Shown here: positions 1 through 7,752 of the stretch, piece after piece | Position numbering within the stretch: the stretch's first letter is position 1 | Layout: every line of letters starts with the position of its first letter | Origin: Phycisphaerales bacterium | GTDB lineage: Bacteria > Planctomycetota > Phycisphaerae > Phycisphaerales > UBA1924 | NCBI GenBank assembly: GCA_029260415.1 | Contig: JAJDDH010000166.1 | Span: 1-26,893 of the forward strand | DNA length: 26,893 nucleotides | Reading direction: 5' to 3' | Notes under the pieces: model-generated | Database searches by the model: none | The model's input: only the letters and a program-made list of their open reading frames with translations | What the model was told of the DNA's origin: nothing | Translations under genes and position numbers: made by a program

Positions 1-724
1 CGCCGATCGTGCCCGCCACGTGCGTGCCGTGCCCGTCGACAGGGTCGTCGGGATTACTGTCTCCGTCGTAGAAGTCCCAGCCCCGCGTGTCGTCGATGTA
101 GCCGTTGCCGTCGTCGTCAACCCCGTTGCCGGGGATCTCACCGTTGTTCGACCAGATGTTGTCATCAAGATCGGGGTGTGACCACTGCACGCCGGAATCG
201 ATCACAGCAATCACGAAGCTCGCGTCACCGGTAAACGTATCCCAAGCCTCGGCGGCGTCGATATCAACGTCGAACACCCCGTTGACCCCGCGGATGTTCT
301 GGCCCGTGTTGTCGGCGCCCCACTGCAGGTAGAAGTACGTGTCGTTGGGGGTCGCCTCGTGCCTGACGACGTAATCCGGCTCAGCGAACTCGACAAACGG
401 GAGCTGACGCATCAGATCGACCGCCTGATCAACCGGCAGCGTCGTGGCGAGATGCAGCGTGCCCCGGTCGTCGAGCGGGCGGATGACACGAGCCGAAACT
501 GCACGCATCGCCATCACGCCAAGGTCCGCGTCGCGGAACTTGACAATCATCTGCCCCGGCGCGTGCACCAGCCCGGCATCGTCCATCAGTAACTGCTTGG
601 CAAGCCGAATCTCGGCGTCGGCGACGGCGGGCGCCATCTGGTTCATCTGACCCAAACTCGGCGCCGTAAGCCCTGCGAGCAGCGCGGCGGTGACACCCAT
701 CCGATCTCGACGGAAAGCCATCAT
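1..724 (-). CDS. Secreted subtilisin-family (S8) serine protease, N-terminal part
   Basis: This frame is open to the left edge, so only the first 241 residues are visible. It begins with a signal peptide (basic start, hydrophobic stretch to about residue 24, probable cleavage after Ser-Leu-Gly). A propeptide-like region follows (about 30-125), including a strand Gln-Met-Ile-Val-Lys-Phe and the junction Phe-Val-Glu-Phe-Ala-Glu-Pro-Asp-Tyr, typical of subtilase prodomains. The peptidase domain shows the catalytic Asp176 (Ala-Val-Ile-Asp-Ser-Gly) and His232 (Gly-His-Gly-Thr-His-Val-Ala-Gly). An Asp/Asn/Gly-rich, probably calcium-binding insert lies between them. The catalytic Ser lies outside the window. 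Start: two ATGs in tandem at 724 and 721, with GGAG about 8 bases upstream of the first. It presumably digests extracellular protein. A C-terminal GC-dockerin like those of the genes at 7753-14878 is possible but cannot be seen. Confidence 0.93.
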   Translation of the reverse strand, partial: MMAFRRDRMGVTAALLAGLTAPSLGQMNQMAPAVADAEIRLAKQLLMDDAGLVHAPGQMIVKFRDADLGVMAMRAVSARVIRPLDDRGTLHLATTLPVDQAVDLMRQLPFVEFAEPDYVVRHEATPNDTYFYLQWGADNTGQNIRGVNGVFDVDIDAAEAWDTFTGDASFVIAVIDSGVQWSHPDLDDNIWSNNGEIPGNGVDDDGNGYIDDTRGWDFYDGDSNPDDPVDGHGTHVAGTIG

Positions 725-1065
725 TCAGAATCTCCTTCCATGTGCGATCCGCGCTCGCCAAGAGTTTGGCCGGGAGACACCCCGCGGAACACAGATCGCC
801 GAGTGTAACGCGCCTGCCACAAAGCGCTGAGCGGATACTGTCCGAATTCAGCGCCCGCTCGCGCGTGCCCAGCTCGCGAACCCGGATTCTGGGCGTCTGG
901 GGAACTTCTCCAGCAAACGCCGCCGGGGTCGTTCGGTCAGGCCCGCGAACGGAGCCGTGTTTGTCGTCGTGCTACTCTGATCCAGGACAGGCTGCGCAGC
1001 GGCGCCCGGACCGTGGGGTTGGTCCGCTCCGGTTTCTGCGCCCGGCAATCACGGCCGGTCCGAGC
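725..1065. other. Intergenic stretch between glutamate-synthase-like gene and protease
   Basis: These 341 bases separate two minus-strand genes. They hold a 6-bp hairpin at 1007-1026 (listed separately), a 10-base palindrome GCTGCGCAGC at 991-1000, and a weak -10-like TACACT on the minus strand near 806-811 without a convincing -35. The 66-residue minus-strand frame here (848-1048) has no family signature or good ribosome binding site, so I do not call it. The stretch probably carries the 5' leader and promoter of the protease. Confidence 0.4.
1007..1026 (-). terminator. Possible terminator hairpin of the glutamate-synthase-like gene
   Basis: Perfect 6-bp arms CGGACC and GGTCCG around an 8-base loop, about 40 bases downstream of the stop codon at 1066. 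No T-run follows on the minus strand, so it may be an mRNA 3'-end stabiliser rather than a true intrinsic terminator. Confidence 0.3.
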
Positions 1066-2697
1066 TCAGCGATCGGGCCCCGCGAACCGGACGCCCGCCA
1101 GATCGGCCACCTCCCGCTTCCAGCTCGTCAGGTCCGAGGGCGTAAAGCCCGAGAGCGAGTCGTGCCCGCACGCGCGCGCCATGACGCTCATGAGCGAGGC
1201 CGACGCCCAGAAGAACCGGTCCAGGCGCTTGGCGGACTCATCGACGATCAGGCGGGCCCGCAGGTGTTCCTTCTGGGTCGCGATGCCGACGGGGCAGTTG
1301 TTCGAGTTGCAGGCGCGCATGCCCAGGCAGCCGATCGCCTGGATCGCGGCGTTGGAGACCGCGACCGCGTCGGCGCCCAGGGCCATCGCCTTGACGAAGT
1401 CCGCCGGCGTGCGCAGCCCACCCGTCACCACCAGCGTGGTGTCCGGGCTCACGCGGTCGATGTGCCTGCGTGCCCGGGCGAGCGCGGGGATCGTGGGCAC
1501 GGAGATGTTGTCGCGGAAGATCAGCGGCGCCGCCCCGGTGCCCCCGCCCCGACCGTCGAGGATGATGTACTCCGCCGACGCCTCGAGGGCGAAGTCGATG
1601 TCCGCCTCGATGTGCTGGGCGCTGAGCTTGAACCCGACGGGGATGCCGCCCGTGGCCTCGCGGACCTCGTCGGCGACGCGTCTGAAGTCCGCGGGAGTGT
1701 GCAGGTCCTTGAAGGTCGCGGGGCTGATGGCGGGCGTGCCGGGTTCGATGCCGCGCACGCGGGCGATGGTGATGTCGACCTTCTCGCCGGGCAGGTGCCC
1801 GCCGGTGCCCGTCTTGGCGCCCTGGCCCCCCTTGAAGTGGAACGCCTGGCACCGAGCGACCTTGTCCATGCTGAACCCGAACTTGGCCGACGCGAGCTCA
1901 TAGAAGTACCGGCTGTTGGCGGCCTGCTCCCGGGGGAGCATGCCCCCCTCGCCCGAGCAGATGCCCGTGCCCGCCAGTTCCGCGCCGATCGCCAGCGCGG
2001 TCTTCGCCTCGCTCGACAGCGCCCCAAAGCTCATGTCGCTGACCAGCAGCGGGATCACGAGCGTCAGCGGCTTGGCGGCCCGCGCCCCGATCGTGACCTG
2101 CGTTGCAACGGGGTGATCGTCGAGCAGCGGCTTGGTCGCCATCTGCGCGGTGAGGATCTGCAGCTCGTCCCACGTGGGCAGGTCCTGGCGGGGCACGCCC
2201 ATCGCGTCCGAGGGCCCGTGATGCCCGAACTTCTCGAGCCCGTGCTTGGCGAGGTTCTGGATCAGACCAACGTGCGGCTCCTCCGGGGTGCCGTGCACGT
2301 CCGCGTACGCGCCCAGGTACTCGTCGCGGTTGTATGGCTGCGGGTTGGCGTCCTCCCATTCCCGGATCTCGTCGGCGTCCACGACGACGGACCTCACGCC
2401 CCCGTGATCCTCGATCCAGGCGTTGAACCGGTGCAGCGCCTCTTCGTTGTTGTACTCGGAGACGCCCGTGTCCAGGCGGTAGTCCCAGCCGTGGACGCCG
2501 CAGATCAGGTTGTCCCCATCGACGTGCCCGTCGCCCATCAGCGCGCCCCGGTGCAGACAGCGCCCGTACAGCACGGAGACGCGGTCCTCGCCGTCCCGCT
2601 CGAACCGCGTGACAACGAGGTCTACATTGGCAACGAGGGCGTGAACCGGGCGGTCGCGGTCCAACTCCTCCCACCGGGCCACCGGGGTCTTGTTCAT
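1066..2697 (-). CDS. Rieske-domain / FMN-binding glutamate synthase-like oxidoreductase
   Basis: A 543-residue protein with two parts. The N-terminal part has a Rieske [2Fe-2S] motif, Cys47-x-His49-x16-Cys66-x2-His69. The rest (about 150-543) matches the FMN-binding synthase domain of glutamate synthase (GltB central region): a Ser-Asp-Met-Ser-Phe-Gly-Ala-Leu-Ser segment, Gly-rich flavin-barrel motifs and a Cys-x5-Cys-x4-Cys-Pro cluster site (Cys457, 463, 468) that normally holds a [3Fe-4S] cluster. There is no glutaminase (GATase) domain and no NADPH-binding GltD partner nearby. It is therefore an orphan member of the FMN-binding glutamate synthase family, and its substrate and electron donor are unknown. 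I chose ATG 2697, which gives Met-Asn-Lys-Thr and has GGAGA 8 bases upstream. A longer frame to 2745 lacks such a site and adds 16 atypical residues. Confidence 0.9.
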   Translation of the reverse strand: MNKTPVARWEELDRDRPVHALVANVDLVVTRFERDGEDRVSVLYGRCLHRGALMGDGHVDGDNLICGVHGWDYRLDTGVSEYNNEEALHRFNAWIEDHGGVRSVVVDADEIREWEDANPQPYNRDEYLGAYADVHGTPEEPHVGLIQNLAKHGLEKFGHHGPSDAMGVPRQDLPTWDELQILTAQMATKPLLDDHPVATQVTIGARAAKPLTLVIPLLVSDMSFGALSSEAKTALAIGAELAGTGICSGEGGMLPREQAANSRYFYELASAKFGFSMDKVARCQAFHFKGGQGAKTGTGGHLPGEKVDITIARVRGIEPGTPAISPATFKDLHTPADFRRVADEVREATGGIPVGFKLSAQHIEADIDFALEASAEYIILDGRGGGTGAAPLIFRDNISVPTIPALARARRHIDRVSPDTTLVVTGGLRTPADFVKAMALGADAVAVSNAAIQAIGCLGMRACNSNNCPVGIATQKEHLRARLIVDESAKRLDRFFWASASLMSVMARACGHDSLSGFTPSDLTSWKREVADLAGVRFAGPDR

Positions 2698-3061
2698 CGC
2701 AAGGTCTCCTGCACTCGGGCGCCAAATCGCCTGACGGGGCGACATTCACCGATGCTCGCAGGCTACTGCAAACCGGCGGGCACGCCTTGCGCTCCCGGGG
2801 ACTTTCCGTGTTCCTGCGGGCGCCGACTGGAGCGGACCCCCGATGGCGGCGGTCCCGGCGGTCCGCCGCGCCGAGCCCGGGGCCCGCATGTGGGGGCCTC
2901 CTTCCCAGCACGCAGGTCCGGTGAATGTGCGCCGGTTGTGCGGCCTGGACCGTCTGTGCATGACGCCCCGGCGCCCGCGGCGTCGCCTTCTCGGGCTGCG
3001 GTGGCGGCCCGCACCCCCCGCTCCGATACCACCGGGGATTCTCTTGTCCGGGGGTTCTTTG
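2698..3061. other. Divergent intergenic region (glutamate-synthase-like / GGDEF)
   Basis: These 364 bases lie between divergent start codons and must contain both promoters. I see only weak signals: TAGCCT on the minus strand at 2760-2765, which would give a leader of about 55 bases, and a 5-bp hairpin TCGCC/GGCGA at 2727-2742 inside that leader. The region is rich in GGCGG and GGGCC repeats. Open frames crossing it have no recognisable protein features. Confidence 0.35.
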
Positions 3062-4405
3062 ATGGATATTCAGACCTACGAACTCGTGCTGCTCGGGGGC
3101 GCCCTCTCGGTGCTTGCCCTGCTGCTCCCCTGGAAGAAGCGACGCGCGCCGATCCCATGGACGGCGGTCAGCGTCAGCGGGATGGGCGTGATCGTCCTCG
3201 TTCTGCACGCGATGCGCCAGACCATCGCCAAGTTTGCGTCGGAGCCCGGGTCCTGGCTCGACCCCATGGCGGCCCAGTGGTCCACCTGGCGACTGGTGGA
3301 ACTGGGCGGCATCGTGATCGTGGGCGTGGGCGTCGTCCTGCTCGCACAAACGGCCGAGCACGAGCGGGCCGACGCGAGCCGCAGGCGCCAGCTCGACGCA
3401 CTCGCGCCCAATATCGATATCTCTGCCCCGCTGCTCAAGGCGCTGATCCAGACGGCCCAGGGCACCATGCTCCTGCTGACCAACCGGGCGGGCGCCAGCG
3501 AGCAGCCCCGCTTTCATGTCGCGTTCGTCGATGAATCCGGCGCGGGCGGGCAGGGTCGGCGCTTCGGCGCGGGACGCAAGCTGCTGACCGAGATCTACAC
3601 GCCCTCGCTGGCCGAGGGCATCTACACCGCCGCCCACCGCGCCCTGACGACCAACAGCGTCGCCGAGTCCGAGTGCCAGTGCGCCGAGTCCGAGCGTTCG
3701 TACAAGTTCTCCGCCGCGGCACACGGGCAGTCCGTCATCGTCATGCTCGAAGACATCTCCGAGCGCCGCAAGGCCGAGGAGTCGCTCCGGCGCGTCGCGT
3801 ACACCGACCCGGTCACCGGGCTGGCCAACCGCCCGATGCTCGAGAAGGCGCTCGAGTCGGCCATCGGCACGAGCCGCAACGAGACCGGCGACCGCTTCGC
3901 CGTGATCTACGTCGACTTTGACGGGTTCAAAAGCGTTAACGACATGCACGGGCACCACGTGGGCGATGCGCTGCTGGCGAGCATCGGCTCGCGCATCGCC
4001 GAGCTGCTGGGCGCCTTCGAGGGGCGATCGGCCGACGAGAACGTCGCGGCCCGATGGGGCGGCGACGAGTTCGTCATCCTGCTGGGCGAGTCACGCGTCA
4101 GCGAGGTGGACGCCTTCGCCCAGCGTCTTCTCGAGCTCCTCGGCCAGCCCCACCACATCGAGGGCGTCGAGGTCACCTCCACCGCCAGCATCGGCGTCGG
4201 CGTCCGCCGCGGGCAGTACGAGACCCATATGGCCGTCGTCCGCGACGCGGACTCCGCGATGAACGAGGCCACGCGCCTCGGGCGCAACCGCGTCATCAAG
4301 GGCGGGGAGAGCGCCGACACGTCAGGGCTGCAAGCGCGCAGGCGCGAGGACTGGCAGGACGACACCGCCGCTCCATCCGACGGGGCAGAGCGACAGGCGG
4401 GGTAA
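3062..4405 (+). CDS. Membrane-bound GGDEF diguanylate cyclase
   Basis: A 447-residue protein predicted to make c-di-GMP from two GTP at the inner membrane. Three hydrophobic segments (about 6-23, 32-50, 77-96) anchor it. A sensory-like region (about 115-240) follows and ends in the Asp-Ile-Ser-Glu-Arg-Arg-Lys-Ala-Glu-Glu linker commonly found between PAS and GGDEF domains. The GGDEF domain (about 255-425) starts with Thr-Asp-Pro-Val-Thr-Gly-Leu-Ala-Asn-Arg and has an intact Gly-Gly-Asp-Glu-Phe at 333-337, so catalysis is likely. An Arg-Ser-Ala-Asp (322-325) resembles the inhibitory I-site but lies seven residues before the motif instead of five. Start ATG 3062 has GGGGG upstream; a longer frame to 2843 looks non-coding. 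It is the first gene of an operon, with the next start 6 bases after its stop. Confidence 0.92.
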   Translation: MDIQTYELVLLGGALSVLALLLPWKKRRAPIPWTAVSVSGMGVIVLVLHAMRQTIAKFASEPGSWLDPMAAQWSTWRLVELGGIVIVGVGVVLLAQTAEHERADASRRRQLDALAPNIDISAPLLKALIQTAQGTMLLLTNRAGASEQPRFHVAFVDESGAGGQGRRFGAGRKLLTEIYTPSLAEGIYTAAHRALTTNSVAESECQCAESERSYKFSAAAHGQSVIVMLEDISERRKAEESLRRVAYTDPVTGLANRPMLEKALESAIGTSRNETGDRFAVIYVDFDGFKSVNDMHGHHVGDALLASIGSRIAELLGAFEGRSADENVAARWGGDEFVILLGESRVSEVDAFAQRLLELLGQPHHIEGVEVTSTASIGVGVRRGQYETHMAVVRDADSAMNEATRLGRNRVIKGGESADTSGLQARRREDWQDDTAAPSDGAERQAG

Positions 4406-4411
4406 CGAGCG

Positions 4412-6541
4412 ATGGGGGCACAACTGAAGGACCAGGCCAACGGTGGCATGCCCGCGCACGCGGGGCTGAGCGAGGCGCTCCAGCGCGCCTGGTCCGCGTT
4501 CCAGATCTACGGCGACGATCACCCCTCGTTCGCCTCCGCCGCGGCGGACGTCGTGCACGCTGGGGAGGCGATCGACGACACCCAGCGACACCTCCTGCTG
4601 GATCCCGAGTCCCCCGAGCACGGGGGCGGGTGCAAGGACTCGCTCGCCCATGCCCTTTCCGCGCTGGACATCGGAGCCGTGCAACTCGGCGCTGGGCTCG
4701 ACGCCTCCACCCTGGCCCTCGCGTTCTCAGAGATCCGCGCCGCCCGGGGCGCTGGAGTGAAGGGAGCGGGGCTGGCCGAGAGGGTGAGCGCCTGCTGCAA
4801 CACCGCCGTCAAGCTCGTCCCGCTGAACTACGCGCGCCTCACGGAGCACGTCACGGGCGTCAGGCCCAACCCGCGCGCCGACCGCACCACGCGCCTCGGT
4901 GTTGGCGAGCTGCGCTCCGTGCTGTTGGGCGCCACAAGCCAGGGCGGGCAACGCGACGCCGCGGCGTGGATCGGGCGTGCGATCAGCCAGGGCGGGGCAG
5001 ACGCCCAGTGCGTCTCCCAGAGCCTGCAGGAAGCCATCCGAGAGGCCCGGCGCACGGGCGGTGAGGCCTCCGATGACATCGGGCACATCCGCGGCGTGCT
5101 CGCCTCGCTCAGCCCGGAGATCCGCGCCGGACTCATCCAAGATCAGCAGGGCCCGGATCTCGATGCGATCTCCGAGCTCGCGGGCGTCATCCCCGTGATG
5201 GAGACGTGCGAGGCCCTCGCCAACGCCCAGCTCTCGCCAGACAGCATCTGCCACTCCACGCTGATGATGTTCCAACGCCTCGCGACGCTCTCGGCCGGGC
5301 GCGCCGCGGAACTCGGCCGGGTCGAGTCGCTCGCGGCGCTCGTCGTGGACGAGAGCGACGATTCACAGGAGGCCCGCGCCCTGCAGTCGCTCCGCAATCT
5401 CTGCCACGAAGCGCGGCGCGAGGAGTTCACGCCCAAGGAGTACCTCGAACGCCTGCACGAGATCAGCGCCGGGCAGATCGGCGTCGACGCCTCGGCCCCT
5501 GACTTCGAGTGGGAGTCAGACGCCCAGGAGCGTGTCCATGCCGCGGAGATCATCCTCGAGCTGATCGACGCGAACATTGGCGCTGAGCACCTCCGCGCCG
5601 GTCACCTCCGGGCCCTGGCCGGCGCCGTGCGCCACATCGCCTCGCTCGGACGCCCGGACCTGCTCAACCGCGTCGCGGACGCCTGCGCGTCGTACGCCCA
5701 CCACCCGGATGACACCATCCGCGACGAGTGGTCGCAGCTCCAGGTGACGCTCGAGGACGATTCGACCCGGGCGATCGCGCTGTCCTCGGCCACCTCGGAG
5801 GACCTCTTTGAGTCCGGAGCCCAGCGCCTCGCCCAGCAGGGCGAGCGCGAGCTGATCCGCGTGCTGCTCACCGCGCACGCGCTCGGGCCGGGCGCCGCCG
5901 CGGCCCCCTGGATCGCCGACCGCCTCGCGAGCACTGGCCCCGCGCTCGGCGCTGAGATCGGCGCCATGCTCGAATCCAGCCCCGAGATGATCGAGGTGCT
6001 GCTGTCACTCATCAACGGCCTGGACCCCGACGCGGCCTTCGAAGCGATCCAGCCCGCGCTGCTCAACCACAAGGACGACGAGGCCCGACGGCGCGCGTAC
6101 GCCGCGGCGTACACCCTGAGGCACCCCTGGCCGCGCGACCTGTGCCACGCGGCCGTCGTCGAGCCCGACGACCGCATCCGCGCCCTTGGCGTCGCGTACA
6201 TCCTGCGCCGCTCACCCGTCGACCGGACGCCGCTGCTGACCGAGCGACTGCTGCACGCGCTGGGCGGGCCCGCGCCGACGTCTCAGGACCGCGCCATGAT
6301 CATCGACTCGCTCGCCCGCGCGGACTCGGACGCGGCAAGGCAGGCGTTGACCCACGCGCTCATGGGCGCCTCGTGGAGGGCGTCCGGGACCAGCCCGGGG
6401 CTGGGCCGCGCACTGGCGCGGGGGGTGCGATCGAACCGGGCGGGTTCAGCCTCCAGCCTCGCGCTGCTGCTCTGGAGCATCAGCCCCAACCGCCTCATCG
6501 CGTCCGTCAGGAAGGTGAAGGGGGCCCCCGATGTCGGTTGA
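4412..6541 (+). CDS. Helical-repeat (HEAT-like) protein in c-di-GMP operon
   Basis: A 709-residue soluble protein without signal peptide or membrane segment. I recognise no enzyme family. The N-terminus (about 12-120) has Ile-Tyr-Gly-Asp-Asp-His-Pro-Ser followed by long helices. The same pattern, Leu-Tyr-Gly-Asp-Gly-His-Pro-Ala, opens the HD-GYP protein encoded next. The remainder is rich in Ala, Leu, Glu and Arg with regularly spaced helices. The part at about 480-690 resembles HEAT/armadillo repeats, for example Asp-Asp-Glu-Ala-Arg-Arg-Arg-Ala-Tyr-Ala followed about 25 residues later by Asp-Asp-Arg-Ile-Arg-Ala-Leu-Gly. Its stop overlaps the HD-GYP start by 11 bases and its start lies 6 bases after the GGDEF stop, so the three genes are probably co-transcribed and translationally coupled. 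A scaffold or regulator for c-di-GMP signalling is an inference from position only. Confidence 0.85.
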   Translation: MGAQLKDQANGGMPAHAGLSEALQRAWSAFQIYGDDHPSFASAAADVVHAGEAIDDTQRHLLLDPESPEHGGGCKDSLAHALSALDIGAVQLGAGLDASTLALAFSEIRAARGAGVKGAGLAERVSACCNTAVKLVPLNYARLTEHVTGVRPNPRADRTTRLGVGELRSVLLGATSQGGQRDAAAWIGRAISQGGADAQCVSQSLQEAIREARRTGGEASDDIGHIRGVLASLSPEIRAGLIQDQQGPDLDAISELAGVIPVMETCEALANAQLSPDSICHSTLMMFQRLATLSAGRAAELGRVESLAALVVDESDDSQEARALQSLRNLCHEARREEFTPKEYLERLHEISAGQIGVDASAPDFEWESDAQERVHAAEIILELIDANIGAEHLRAGHLRALAGAVRHIASLGRPDLLNRVADACASYAHHPDDTIRDEWSQLQVTLEDDSTRAIALSSATSEDLFESGAQRLAQQGERELIRVLLTAHALGPGAAAAPWIADRLASTGPALGAEIGAMLESSPEMIEVLLSLINGLDPDAAFEAIQPALLNHKDDEARRRAYAAAYTLRHPWPRDLCHAAVVEPDDRIRALGVAYILRRSPVDRTPLLTERLLHALGGPAPTSQDRAMIIDSLARADSDAARQALTHALMGASWRASGTSPGLGRALARGVRSNRAGSASSLALLLWSISPNRLIASVRKVKGAPDVG

Positions 6542-7670
6542 CTCGATCGACAGCGCGCTCGTCGCGATCAACGCCGCGGTCGCCTGCCGCCGTCTCTACG
6601 GCGACGGTCACCCGGCCATCGACATGCACGCGCGACGCGCCGCCGAATCACTCAACGCCCTCGCGAAGGAGGCCTCCCCGCGCAGGATCGTCTTCCTTGA
6701 GGGCAGGGTCGTCTGCGACGGCGCTAGTCTGCCGTCGGGCAAGACACTGTGCGAGGGCGCTTTCGCACGCCTGGGCAGCGGTCTGCCCGACTGTCTCGAG
6801 CTGCGCGACGGCATCGGGATCGGCGCGGTCCAGAGCCTGATGTCCACCCTCGTCAGCGGCAGCCCCCTGGACGCCGGCAAGGCCCTCACGCTCTGCTGGG
6901 TGGACCAGGAGACCGACGCCTACACGCTCGGCCAGGGCCCGATCACCATCGATGACCCCGCCTTCCTCTCCCACGAGCTGCGGGGCCTGTGGGACCGGAC
7001 CGCGATCGAGGGGCAGGCCCCGGTCAAGAGCATCGAGGCGCTCGCGGGCGACGTCGTCGCCGCGGTTTCCGCCGGCTCGGCGACCGTCCTGCCCATGGCG
7101 AACCTGAAAGACCACGACGAGTACACCTACGTCCACGCGATCAACGTCGGGGTGATGGCCTCCGCCCTCGCCCGCGCCGTGGGCCTCTCGCAGGACCGGG
7201 TCTTCGACATCACCTGCGCCGCGCTGCTGCACGACGTGGGCAAGAGCGCCATCTCGCTCGAGATCATCAACAAGACGGGCAAGCTCGACGACCACGAGCG
7301 GGCGCGGATGAACGATCACCCCGCGGAGGGCGCCGCGATCCTCGCCGCGTCCCCGGGCCTCGCGCCGGTCGCCGTCAGCGTCGCGTACGAGCACCACATG
7401 AAGCTTGACGGCGGGGGCTACCCCAAGACCCCCAAGGGCTGGAAGGTGTCGCTCGCCAGCCAGGTGGTTCACATCGCCGACGTGTTCGACGCCCTCCGCA
7501 CGCACCGCCCGTACCGCAAGGCGATGCCGATGCACAAAGCGATCGCGATCCTCGAGCAAGACTCCGGCGTCGGCTACGACGCGGAGCTCTACCGCGTGTT
7601 TGTGGAGCACGTGCTGGAGTTCACGCCCAACACGAGCGACGAGCACACGCCCGAATCTCACGCGGCCTGA
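6531..7670 (+). CDS. HD-GYP domain protein (putative c-di-GMP phosphodiesterase)
   Basis: A 379-residue cytosolic protein. Residues 1-130 form a helical N-terminal region with Leu-Tyr-Gly-Asp-Gly-His-Pro, shared with the preceding gene product. Residues about 180-370 form an HD-GYP domain: Val-His-Ala-Ile-Asn, His234-Asp235-Val-Gly-Lys, a His-Pro-x3-Gly-x3-Leu helix, His288-His289, Asp293-Gly-Gly-Gly-Tyr-Pro298 and Ala-Asp-Val-Phe-Asp-Ala-Leu with Arg-Pro-Tyr-Arg. Metal-binding His/Asp positions are kept, so hydrolysis of c-di-GMP is likely. The Glu of the usual His-His-Glu is replaced by Met290. Together with the upstream GGDEF gene, the operon encodes both synthesis and breakdown of the messenger. 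The start overlaps the previous gene by 11 bases, with AAGGGGG about 6 bases upstream. Confidence 0.93.
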   Translation: MSVDSIDSALVAINAAVACRRLYGDGHPAIDMHARRAAESLNALAKEASPRRIVFLEGRVVCDGASLPSGKTLCEGAFARLGSGLPDCLELRDGIGIGAVQSLMSTLVSGSPLDAGKALTLCWVDQETDAYTLGQGPITIDDPAFLSHELRGLWDRTAIEGQAPVKSIEALAGDVVAAVSAGSATVLPMANLKDHDEYTYVHAINVGVMASALARAVGLSQDRVFDITCAALLHDVGKSAISLEIINKTGKLDDHERARMNDHPAEGAAILAASPGLAPVAVSVAYEHHMKLDGGGYPKTPKGWKVSLASQVVHIADVFDALRTHRPYRKAMPMHKAIAILEQDSGVGYDAELYRVFVEHVLEFTPNTSDEHTPESHAA

Positions 7671-7698
7671 CACCCAGCAGCGCCACCACGACAAGAAA

Positions 7699-7726
7699 GG
7701 GGCCCACGCTCAACAGCGCGGGCCCC
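7699..7726. terminator. Hairpin terminator between convergent genes
   Basis: The arms are GGGGCCC/GGGCCCC plus an inner CGCT/AGCG, with a single A-C mismatch between them and a CAAC loop. On the minus strand the stem is followed by TTTCTTGT, a reasonable U-tract for the haloperoxidase gene (stop at 7753). On the plus strand the run after the stem is GGTGTTGC, which is weaker, but the stem could still stop read-through from the c-di-GMP operon. Confidence 0.8.
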
Positions 7727-7752
7727 GGTGTTGCACAAGATGCCGGCTCGGC

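Noticed and set aside
848..1048. 66-residue minus-strand frame in the gap before the protease
   Set aside because: It has no good ribosome binding site, no similarity to a known family and an Arg/Pro-rich composition typical of non-coding G+C-rich DNA.
742..3534. 930-residue open frame on the plus strand
   Set aside because: It runs antisense through the Rieske/FMN gene, across an intergenic region and into the GGDEF gene in another frame; its composition is not protein-like.
1898..3958. 686-residue open frame on the minus strand
   Set aside because: It overlaps the true Rieske/FMN and GGDEF genes in shifted or antisense frames and is Arg/Gly/Pro-rich without any motif.
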